Assembly (NCBI GenBank): GCA_947259485.1
Contig: CAMYLU010000004.1
Span: forward strand, 133,045 to 197,044
Direction of reading: 5' to 3'
DNA: 64,000 nucleotides
Origin: an uncultured Gammaproteobacteria bacterium
Lineage (GTDB): Bacteria > Pseudomonadota > Gammaproteobacteria > GCA-001735895
The notes below the pieces were generated by a model. The model did no database searches and was not told where the DNA came from. It saw only the letters and a list, made by a program, of their open reading frames with translations. The position numbers and the translations under genes were made by a program. Positions 9,172 to 16,330 of this stretch are shown piece after piece (position 1 is the first letter of the stretch; each line of letters starts with the position of its first letter).

Positions 9172-9468
9172 CTATTTTGGCATAACTATGGTGTTCAGGT
9201 CGATTGTATGTAATACGATTTGATATTCGAAATAGACCCTGAAAGATCCGTATACCCACTCGGTTATAGGGGGCTCGCCAACCGGACCAAAACGCTCGTC
9301 AGGTTCTCCAAACTCGCCCAGTACATCATCCATGTTGATACCGCGTTTTGGCATCATCTGTTTTTCGGCAACCGGGACATTACCGGGAATGGTCAATGTG
9401 TCTCCAGCAACCGCGGGCTGCAGGATTAAGCCAATACCCAGGAGCAATAAATATAAGCCTGTACGCAT
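9172..9468 (-). CDS. Small secreted protein of unknown function
   Basis: A 98-residue protein with a clear signal peptide (LYLLLLGIGLILQPAVAG) and a mature part of about 75 residues containing MPKRGINMDDVLGEFGEPDERFGPVGEPPITEWVYGSFRVYFE. The RG-x-x-M-x-x-V-x-x-x-FGEP pattern and tryptophan/tyrosine-rich strand recall the small SmpA/BamE-like fold, but I cannot assign it to that family. It is divergent from the lolC/E gene, whose promoter shares the 67-base gap. Confidence 0.6.
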   Translation of the reverse strand: MRTGLYLLLLGIGLILQPAVAGDTLTIPGNVPVAEKQMMPKRGINMDDVLGEFGEPDERFGPVGEPPITEWVYGSFRVYFEYQIVLHTIDLNTIVMPK

Positions 9469-9535
9469 TTTATCAAGTTCCTTTATTTAACGTATCTAAC
9501 TATAGCATGCCTTTCTATAGTGACAAGGGTGAAGC

Positions 9536-10834
9536 ATGTCGCAGCAGCAGTGGTGGGAAGTCCATATTCATGCTTTAATCCGCCGCATGAAAATGCCGCT
9601 CGAAGTCTTCGTTGGATTGCGTTACACGCGAGCCAAGCGTCGCAACCATTTTATATCCTTTATCACGATGATTTCGATGCTCGGTATCGCACTCGGCGTG
9701 ATGGCGCTGATCGTGGTGCTCTCGGTTATGAACGGATTTGAGAACGAGTTGCGAGGACGTATTCTTGGAATGGTGTCGCATGTTACGGTATCGAGTTTCC
9801 GTGGGCCGCTGCAGGAGTGGCAGTCTCTGCGTGAAGAGACCCTGGAACATCCCGCGGTTATCGGTGGAGCCCCTTATACCGAGGCGGAGGCAATGATTTC
9901 TAACTTGTCCTCGGTAAGCGGTGCGTTGATACGGGGCATCGATCCGGAATATGAAACCGGGGTATCCGAAATTCACGAAAACATGGAATTTGGTGAACTC
10001 GGCGACCTGGTCGCGGGAGATTACGGAATCATCCTCGGTAGCGGACTGGCAAATACGCTTGACGTGGTCCCCGGAGACCGCGTCACGATGGTAACCCCGC
10101 AGGCGACGTCATCGCCGCTGGGATTTCTGCCACGCCTGCGTCGTTTCAAGGTTGTCGGGATTTTTGAGATCGGTGTGTATGAATACGATCGCAGTAGCGC
10201 GATTATTCATTATGCAGATGCCAGCCGCCTGTTTCGGCTGGACGGGGGCGTCAGCGGTTTACGCCTGAAGCTCGATGATCTGGACCTGGCCCCACAGGTA
10301 CGCCAGGATCTGAAGCAAAGTATCGGTCTGGAGTACTGGGTCTCGGACTGGACCTTGCGTCATAGCAATTATTTCAAGGCGGTGCAAACCGAGAAAACCG
10401 TGATGTTCATTATTCTGTCACTGATCGTTGCGGTTGCGGCGTTTAATATTGTATCGACCCTGGTGATGGTAGTAACGGACAAGCAGTCCGATATCGCAAT
10501 TTTACGCACCCTCGGAATGTCCCCCTTGTCGATCATGTGGGTGTTCATGGTGCAGGGGACCCTGATTGGTTTGATCGGCACGCTGCTCGGCCTGGTTAGC
10601 GGCATTGTTGTTGCCTCGCATATCGATGTCATTGTGCCGGCACTGGAGCAGTTTTTTCAGACCCAGTTCCTACCTCGGGGAGTTTACCCGATTACTGATT
10701 TGCCGGCTGAAATGAAGCAGTCAGATATTATCAAGATTGCGCTGCTGTCTTTCGGTATCTCGATTGTCGCAACCCTTTATCCTGCACTCAGGGCTTCCAA
10801 AACCAGGCCAGCCGAAGCGCTAAGCTATGAATAA
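9536..10834 (+). CDS. lolC: Lipoprotein-releasing ABC permease, LolC/LolE family
   Basis: The inner-membrane permease of the Lol system, which extracts outer-membrane lipoproteins and passes them to LolA. The 432 residues show the family start PLEVFVGLRYTRAKRRNHFISFITMISMLGIALGV, one N-terminal helix, a periplasmic domain of about 220 residues, and three C-terminal helices ending RPAEALSYE. The ATG at 9536 has an AAGG site; homologues usually begin near the ATG at 9593, which lacks one. Only one permease gene is present and lolD follows in 12 bases, so it may form a homodimer (LolF-like) or have a partner elsewhere. Confidence 0.9.
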   Translation: MSQQQWWEVHIHALIRRMKMPLEVFVGLRYTRAKRRNHFISFITMISMLGIALGVMALIVVLSVMNGFENELRGRILGMVSHVTVSSFRGPLQEWQSLREETLEHPAVIGGAPYTEAEAMISNLSSVSGALIRGIDPEYETGVSEIHENMEFGELGDLVAGDYGIILGSGLANTLDVVPGDRVTMVTPQATSSPLGFLPRLRRFKVVGIFEIGVYEYDRSSAIIHYADASRLFRLDGGVSGLRLKLDDLDLAPQVRQDLKQSIGLEYWVSDWTLRHSNYFKAVQTEKTVMFIILSLIVAVAAFNIVSTLVMVVTDKQSDIAILRTLGMSPLSIMWVFMVQGTLIGLIGTLLGLVSGIVVASHIDVIVPALEQFFQTQFLPRGVYPITDLPAEMKQSDIIKIALLSFGISIVATLYPALRASKTRPAEALSYE

Positions 10835-10846
10835 GGGAGCCGCTTA

Positions 10847-10906
10847 GTGACTGCAGCCGTTATCGAAGCCAGTGCGGTGCGATGTCGAAGTACTCAAGGG
10901 CGTTGA
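10847..10906 (+). other. Orphaned original start of lolD (frameshifted leader)
   Basis: A GTG at 10847 preceded by AAGGGAG (7-base spacing) opens a reading frame VTAAVIEASAVR that matches the usual LolD N-terminus, but it reaches a TGA at 10904. The rest of LolD continues in another frame from about 10872. The aromatic A-loop segment expected between them (K-x-Y-x-x-G type) is absent. This looks like a short deletion with frameshift, or an assembly error. Confidence 0.6.
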
Positions 10907-11504
10907 TTTTTGTGTCGCGGCTGGAGAAAGCCACGCTATCCTGGGGGCATCGGGCGCTGGTAAATCAACGCTGATGCATTTGCTTGGAGGACTGGACCAT
11001 GTCAGCAGTGGCGAAATCAAGGTTCTCGATAACAGCCTGGCGAACTTATCCGAATCCAGGCTTGGCAGGTTACGCAACCGACATCTCGGATTTATCTACC
11101 AGTTCCATCACCTGCTGCCTGAATTTAGCGCGGTCGAAAACATTGCAATGCCCTTGTTGATGCGTCGTGAATCGTTTGCCACGGCGCTTGCCGAGGCGAG
11201 AGCCTGGCTTGTCAAGGTAGGGCTCGAGGAGCGCGCCGAACACAAGCCAGGCGAGTTGTCAGGGGGCGAACGCCAGCGTGTGGCATTGGCGCGTGCATTG
11301 GTAACACAACCCGACTGCCTGCTGGCTGACGAACCCACCGGCAATCTCGATCAGCAAACGGCAGCACAGATGCTGGAATTGATGCTGGGCCTGAACCAGG
11401 AAATGAATACCGCACTGGTAGTCGTAACTCACGATCTGTCAATAGCCAATCGCATGCAGCATCGCTCACGGATGCAGGATGGTGTTCTCACGCCTGAAAT
11501 TTAA
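10872..11504 (+). CDS. lolD: Lipoprotein-releasing ABC ATPase LolD, 5' end damaged
   Basis: The ATPase that drives LolC/E. From a GTG at 10872 it encodes 210 residues with Walker A GASGAGKS (25-32), signature LSGGE (129-133), Walker B CLLADE (149-154) with EPTGNLD, and the switch histidine in VVTHD (H187). Normal LolD proteins are about 225-235 residues and have an N-terminal A-loop tyrosine that stacks on ATP; that part is missing here. The GTG at 10872 has no ribosome binding site, while the well-placed start at 10847 is in a different frame. Because LolD is normally essential, an assembly error or a second copy elsewhere are the simplest explanations. Confidence 0.8.
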   Translation: MRCDVEVLKGVDFCVAAGESHAILGASGAGKSTLMHLLGGLDHVSSGEIKVLDNSLANLSESRLGRLRNRHLGFIYQFHHLLPEFSAVENIAMPLLMRRESFATALAEARAWLVKVGLEERAEHKPGELSGGERQRVALARALVTQPDCLLADEPTGNLDQQTAAQMLELMLGLNQEMNTALVVVTHDLSIANRMQHRSRMQDGVLTPEI

Positions 11505-11510
11505 TATCCA

Positions 11511-11643
11511 TAGCCACCTCGGGGGAACGTTCGCAAAGGACGCTCCCAACCGGCGCAAGCGCCGGTTGGTCCATCCATGGAATCGCTTGAAGCTCGGCTC
11601 CATGCCTCGCTACACCTTTGCGAACGTTCCCCCGAGATGGCTA
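11511..11643. repeat. 133-bp inverted-repeat element (MITE- or REP-like)
   Basis: The two ends are 29-base inverted repeats with one mismatch: the left arm at 11511-11539 (core CTCGGGGGAACGTTCGCAAA) and the right arm at 11615-11643. Inside lies a second perfect hairpin, AACCGGCG-CAAG-CGCCGGTT, at about 11548-11567. There is no open reading frame in it. It sits between lolD and a convergent membrane-protein gene. It could be a non-autonomous mobile element, a REP-type bimer or a bidirectional transcription stop; no second copy was noticed in this window. Confidence 0.65.
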
Positions 11644-11688
11644 GTAGATAGTTCAGGATCATGCAATAGTCTTTGCCGGGAAATTGTG

Positions 11689-12300
11689 TCAGGGCAGTTG
11701 CAGTTTGAGGTAGCTGCAATAAACCAGCATGACCGGAATCTGCAGTACCAGGTGAATAGCATCGGAAATGAGGCGGATACTGCCTGAGATCGCCAGTGCT
11801 GTATCGATCCTGCGCGACAGGTATTTGCTCGACTCCCGCGTGACAAAATAGGCAAACAGCATGTAGACGGTAATCTTGAGGATGGTCACAAATGATGGAA
11901 ACAGGCTAAATGAGTCGATTGAATCCGCGTACTGCCAGTTAAATACCAGGGCAATGGTCAGTAAGCTCTGTATTGGCAAGGCAAACACCGGGTGACTGAG
12001 AACCGGCATGAATGCCAGTAACAAACCGGCGACAAACAGGATGTTAAGCAAATTATTAAATTGTCCCTGTCGTATCAGGATTCGCCAGAATTCTATGCTG
12101 GTGGTATTGGCGTCGATCACTGGATAAACCTGGCTAACAACTAGCAGCAACACCAGGATACGGATAACCGGGCATAAAATATGTTCGAAAATCCAGGTGG
12201 GGGAGTTCACCTCTTGTGCTTTCTGGATAAGCCAGAAGCAGAATCCGGTACCCAGGATTACGCTAGTGATGGTGACAACAACTGTCCAAAACAGGTTCAC
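11689..12300 (-). CDS. Multi-pass membrane protein of unknown function
   Basis: A 203-residue protein with about five or six hydrophobic helices (for example TVVVTITSVILGTGFCFWLI, VIRILVLLLVVSQVYPVI, LLNILFVAGLLLAFMPVL). The GTG at 12300 overlaps the stop of the upstream DUF2062 gene by four bases (GTGA), the best reason for this start; a longer frame exists upstream but runs inside the neighbour. The C-terminus is polar and leucine-rich. No family was recognised. Coupling suggests it works with the DUF2062 protein. Confidence 0.65.
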   Translation of the reverse strand: MNLFWTVVVTITSVILGTGFCFWLIQKAQEVNSPTWIFEHILCPVIRILVLLLVVSQVYPVIDANTTSIEFWRILIRQGQFNNLLNILFVAGLLLAFMPVLSHPVFALPIQSLLTIALVFNWQYADSIDSFSLFPSFVTILKITVYMLFAYFVTRESSKYLSRRIDTALAISGSIRLISDAIHLVLQIPVMLVYCSYLKLQLP

Positions 12301-12848
12301 GGATTTTCGCGCATGTGCCGACGGCGATTGTGAAGGCGCTGGGCCCGAATTTTGATGTGATTCAGAATATGTAAATGCCACAGGATACGAACCAGCAGGA
12401 AGGACGCCAGTGCGCTGATCGCGCCGACCGTAAAGCAACCGAGTACAAAAGGCTGCCAGATCCTGAGGAAACCGCCGAACAACCAGTCAAAGCTAAGCTC
12501 GAAGTGAAATCGCTTTTGCTCGAGTCCGAGCATCTCGACGCCCAGCAGGTAGCAGAAATAATACAGGGGCCCCATCGTGAACGGGTTGCTGATCCACACC
12601 ATGGGTACAGTGAGGAGAATGTTGGCCCTGAACCAGATCGCTAGCGCGGCCGCGATAACCATTTGAAACGGGACCGGTATAAATGCGCAGAACATACCCA
12701 GCGCAACCGCTAGCGAGCAAGAACGCCGGTTGATGTGCCACAAAGACGGATCCTGTAACCGGGGGCCAAGTAATTTGATCCAGCGATTTTTAGTGATGAC
12801 GTCAGGATGCGGCAAAAACTTCCTAAGAATCTTCCTTGCCATGACCAT
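12297..12848 (-). CDS. DUF2062 membrane protein
   Basis: A 183-residue protein of the DUF2062 family, recognised by SLAVALGMFCAFIPVPFQMVIAAALAIWFRANI and ISNPFTMGPLYYFCYLLGVEMLG. It has a basic N-terminus, three to four membrane helices and a strongly basic C-terminal tail (RAQRLHNRRRHMRENP). The biochemical function of the family is unknown. In many gammaproteobacteria it lies beside comEC, as here, where it is divergently transcribed. Confidence 0.8.
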   Translation of the reverse strand: MVMARKILRKFLPHPDVITKNRWIKLLGPRLQDPSLWHINRRSCSLAVALGMFCAFIPVPFQMVIAAALAIWFRANILLTVPMVWISNPFTMGPLYYFCYLLGVEMLGLEQKRFHFELSFDWLFGGFLRIWQPFVLGCFTVGAISALASFLLVRILWHLHILNHIKIRAQRLHNRRRHMRENP

Positions 12849-12920
12849 TGTATTATCGGCACTATTTCAATATTCTGCAAAGAGTTGGGTCAAATAACAG
12901 GGAAACAGGGCAGGGAAAGC

Positions 12921-15209
12921 ATGCCTCAACACGCAGTTGCGATCGTGCTTGGCTCGCTCGCAGCGCTATATGGTAACGAACTACCGGATCCTTACTGGTC
13001 GGCATTTATGCCGATCGCAGTGCTGTTTGCCTTTTACTGCCCGACTCATCGATTCGTTCTATTGCTAGCCATTGCTTACCTTTGGAGCAGTGCTGTTTTT
13101 CATTATCATCTCGAGCATCGACTTGACAGCCGTCATGACAACCAGGTTGCCCTGATAAGCGGAATCGTTGCTGATATTCCACGACGTGGCCGGGATCGCA
13201 TCAGCCTGTACCTGACTGCTCTCGAAATCAAAGATTACGCCGGGTCTAGGCCGCGCCTGGCGCGTCTAAACTGGTACCAGGATAAACGCCTACCGCGTGC
13301 CGGTGAACGCTGGGAATTTGAGGCTAAACTGAAACAACCAATCGGGACGCTGAATCCGGCTGGATTCGATTTTGAAGCCTGGCAGTTTTCCACGGGAGTT
13401 GATGTAACCGGATATATTCGAGATTCTGCTGCAAATCGTAAAATGGAATCGGCGGCGATGACGTCGGCAAACTACTGGCGCATGCGCATTGCCTCCGATA
13501 TCGATCGAAGTTGCAGCAGCTGTGAGCATCGAGGCCTGATAAAGGCACTCGCGTTGGGGTTTCGTGGCGAAATTCCGGTAACTCAAAAACGTTTACTGCA
13601 GTCAAGTGGTATCGCACATTTGCTTGCCATATCCGGTCTTCATATCGGCATCGTGACATTGTTGTTTTATGGACTGGGTCGACACTGCTGGCGCCTGGGT
13701 CTCTATCGGAGTGGTTTAAATCGGACCCAGGTTGCCTGGCTTTTTGCGATTGTCGCGGCGCTGGTTTACGCGGCCCTCGCCGGGTTCAGCCTTCCTACCG
13801 TGCGCGCACTGATTATGTTTAGCCTGCTCTGGGTTGCACTGCATACCCGCAACAGGATCAACCTGTTGCAGACCATCGCTTTGGCAGTTATTGTGATTGT
13901 CATAATCGACCCGCGTTCGGTAGGCTCAATTTCGTTCTGGTTGAGTTTTACCGCCTTGCTGGTGATCGCTTTTGTTCAGTTCCGACTGCCGGCGAGAATG
14001 CCCTGGTGGCAACAGTTGCTAGCGCTGCAGTTTAGTTTTTCGTTACTTTTCGTACCTCTTGGTATCCTGATTTTCGACCAGTTCAATCCCGCAGGACTAC
14101 TGGCCAATCTTGTCGCAATCCCCCTGGTCAGCTTTGCTGTACTGCCGGCAGTGCTGGGTGGTTGCTTAATGTCGATAGCAGGTTTTGGCGTTAGCCATAT
14201 CCTGTTTAAGCTGGCCGATAGCCTGCTTGTATTGTTGCTGGATTATCTCGACTGGTTGCTCAATTCCGGTTTGCATTCCATTGCCGTTTCCTATCCGGCA
14301 CCCCTGATCACGATAACGCTGGTTTCGATGGTGATATTGCTGCTGCCACGGATGTCCGGGATGCGTCAGGTCGCGATGATGACACTTGTTGTTACTGCCT
14401 TATGGCAACCCTCGAGGCTGAAACAAGGTTCTTACGAGCTGATCATACTCGATGTGGGAACGGGTACCTCCTTACTATTGCGCACCCGTAACCACAGCCT
14501 GGTTTACGACCTGGGGCCGGGCAAAGCCGACACGCTTAACGCCGTAGACTGGGCGTTAATCCCGGTCATGCTGCGGTACGGTATTCAAAGACCTGATTTG
14601 CTAATTGTCAGCCATGTGGACCAGGACCACAGTGGTGGCATGCATTCGTTCAACGGTAACTATCAGAATTCGATTCTTTTATCCGGAACCCCGGAAGAAC
14701 TTGGGTCGAGATTTAATATCCGGCATCCGCTGCGTTCATGCCACGGTTATCCTGACTGGCGCTGGGATGGAGTCGAATTCAGTTTTCTGACTGCGGGTAG
14801 CCAGAGCGCTAATTCGAGTAGTAATAATCGCTCTTGTGTACTGGCAATAAACGGGAAACACAGGGCCCTGTTACCGGGAGATATCGAATCCTCCCGGGAA
14901 TTGAAACTGCTTTCGAAGTACGGGGCGGCACTTGATGCGGATATTTTGCTGGCACCGCACCATGGAAGCAAAACATCCTCAAGCATGCCGTTTATAAGCC
15001 GTGTAAACCCCGGGTACGTGATATTTACCCAGGCAAGGAATAATCGATGGGGTTTTCCCGTAGACGAGGTGGTGGCACGTTATGATGCGGTGAATGCACG
15101 CCAGTATCGCAGCGATAAAGATGGTGCGATCAGTATGCAAAGCGGTGACCAGGGCCTGATTATCAAGACCATGCGAAATCCGGTAAGGCGCATCTGGCAG
15201 CGATGGTAA
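12921..15209 (+). CDS. comEC: DNA uptake channel protein ComEC/Rec2
   Basis: Forms the inner-membrane channel for single-stranded DNA during natural transformation. From the ATG at 12921 (AGGGA ribosome binding site six bases upstream) it has 762 residues: N-terminal helices with a DUF4131-type domain, the Competence domain with GIAHLLAISGLHIGIV, and a C-terminal metallo-beta-lactamase domain with SHVDQDHSGG and LLAPHHGSK metal-binding stretches. A longer frame starting at 12807 has no ribosome binding site and overlaps the divergent DUF2062 gene. The gene appears intact, so competence is possible. Confidence 0.93.
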   Translation: MPQHAVAIVLGSLAALYGNELPDPYWSAFMPIAVLFAFYCPTHRFVLLLAIAYLWSSAVFHYHLEHRLDSRHDNQVALISGIVADIPRRGRDRISLYLTALEIKDYAGSRPRLARLNWYQDKRLPRAGERWEFEAKLKQPIGTLNPAGFDFEAWQFSTGVDVTGYIRDSAANRKMESAAMTSANYWRMRIASDIDRSCSSCEHRGLIKALALGFRGEIPVTQKRLLQSSGIAHLLAISGLHIGIVTLLFYGLGRHCWRLGLYRSGLNRTQVAWLFAIVAALVYAALAGFSLPTVRALIMFSLLWVALHTRNRINLLQTIALAVIVIVIIDPRSVGSISFWLSFTALLVIAFVQFRLPARMPWWQQLLALQFSFSLLFVPLGILIFDQFNPAGLLANLVAIPLVSFAVLPAVLGGCLMSIAGFGVSHILFKLADSLLVLLLDYLDWLLNSGLHSIAVSYPAPLITITLVSMVILLLPRMSGMRQVAMMTLVVTALWQPSRLKQGSYELIILDVGTGTSLLLRTRNHSLVYDLGPGKADTLNAVDWALIPVMLRYGIQRPDLLIVSHVDQDHSGGMHSFNGNYQNSILLSGTPEELGSRFNIRHPLRSCHGYPDWRWDGVEFSFLTAGSQSANSSSNNRSCVLAINGKHRALLPGDIESSRELKLLSKYGAALDADILLAPHHGSKTSSSMPFISRVNPGYVIFTQARNNRWGFPVDEVVARYDAVNARQYRSDKDGAISMQSGDQGLIIKTMRNPVRRIWQRW

Positions 15210-15261
15210 AAAGACGCTCGTCACAGTATGATGTGCGGCATTAAATTCTGAGGGTTAAAAC

Positions 15262-15879
15262 GTGTTCGAACTGGTTCAGGCAGGAGGCTGGCTGATGATT
15301 CCGATACTGTTGTGTTCGGTAATTGCGGCTGCCATCGTGATCGAGAGATTGTGGACCCTGCGCCAAAAAAAGGTTATCCCTGAAAAGCTGCTTACCGGTA
15401 TCTGGAACCTGTTGAGCAGTGATGCTTTAACCGAGAAGCATATAACTGAAATCGAAGACGGATCTCCGCTAGGTCGTGTTCTCGCGGCTGGCTTAATCAA
15501 CAGGCACCTGTCACGTGATTTGATTCGCGAAAGCATTGAGGAAAACGGTCGGCACGTCGTGCACGAAATGGAAAGGTTCATGAATACCCTGGGAACTATT
15601 TCCACGATTACGCCCTTGCTGGGTCTGCTAGGCACCGTGATTGGAATGATTCGCGTTTTTACGGCGATTACTGTAATCGGTGTCGGTGATCCCGGGCAAC
15701 TGGCAGGGGGTATTTCGGAGGCGCTGATCACCACCGCGGCGGGATTGACCGTCGCGATTCCAAGTCTCATTTTTCACCGCCACTTGAAACGCAAAATCGA
15801 TGATCTGGTGGTGGCGATGGAGCAGGAAGCGATGAAACTGGTCGATTTTCTGCATGGTGATCGCAAGAACCTGGCCTGA
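15262..15879 (+). CDS. exbB: ExbB/TolQ-type proton channel subunit
   Basis: A 205-residue MotA/TolQ/ExbB protein with one N-terminal helix (MIPILLCSVIAAAIVIERLW), a cytoplasmic loop, and two C-terminal helices containing the family motif TLGTISTITPLLGLLGTVIGMIRVF and GGISEALITTAAGLTVAIPSLIFH. With ExbD it uses the proton gradient to energise TonB-type or Tol-type partners across the periplasm. The exbB-exbD-msbA-lpxK-kdsB order is a known gammaproteobacterial arrangement; no tonB gene is present in this window. Confidence 0.92.
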   Translation: MFELVQAGGWLMIPILLCSVIAAAIVIERLWTLRQKKVIPEKLLTGIWNLLSSDALTEKHITEIEDGSPLGRVLAAGLINRHLSRDLIRESIEENGRHVVHEMERFMNTLGTISTITPLLGLLGTVIGMIRVFTAITVIGVGDPGQLAGGISEALITTAAGLTVAIPSLIFHRHLKRKIDDLVVAMEQEAMKLVDFLHGDRKNLA

Positions 15880-15882
15880 CGG

Positions 15883-16299
15883 ATGAACTTTAAGAGCAGA
15901 AATGCCGAGGAAGACGTCAATATCAATCTGACGCCTTTAATCGATGTCGTATTCTTGTTGTTGATTTTTTTTTTTTTTTTTACGACGTTCGATACCACCT
16001 CACAACTCAAAATTAATCTGCCTGAAGCCAACCAGGATCAGTCTGTGGTACCACCGCAGAAACTAAACCTGATGATCGACGCGAAAGGAAACTTCTTCCT
16101 CAATTCACGCGAGTTAACCAATAACAAGAGTGCAACCCTGAAGGCTGCCCTGGAACGCACCATGGACGGTAACAAGTTGCCAATCGTCATCCAGTCGGAT
16201 GCCGATTCCCCGGTTCAATCTCTGGTAACGGCGATGGATGTTGTCGGGCAGCTGGGGCTCTCGCAAGTTTCAATCGCTACCACACGTCCGCTCGAGTAG
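15883..16299 (+). CDS. exbD: ExbD/TolR-type stator subunit with a T17 tract
   Basis: A 138-residue ExbD/TolR protein: short cytoplasmic tail, one transmembrane helix with the proton-carrying aspartate in NLTPLIDVVFLLLI, and a periplasmic domain (LKINLPEA, KLNLMIDAKGNFFLN). The helix ends in five phenylalanines encoded by an uninterrupted run of 17 T where most relatives have IFFMVTTTF, so the length is conserved but the composition is odd. It follows exbB by three bases. Slippage in the tract would truncate or shift the protein, as discussed in the findings. Confidence 0.92.
   Translation: MNFKSRNAEEDVNINLTPLIDVVFLLLIFFFFFTTFDTTSQLKINLPEANQDQSVVPPQKLNLMIDAKGNFFLNSRELTNNKSATLKAALERTMDGNKLPIVIQSDADSPVQSLVTAMDVVGQLGLSQVSIATTRPLE
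15965..15981 (+). repeat. Homopolymer tract of 17 T inside exbD
   Basis: Seventeen consecutive T bases cover the codons for Phe29-Phe33 of ExbD and part of the preceding Ile codon. The frame as given is open through the tract. Such runs are prone to replication and polymerase slippage, and also to sequencing error. Confidence 0.95.
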
Positions 16300-16330
16300 T
16301 TAATTTCGTGAACTTACAGAGGGGCAGGCT

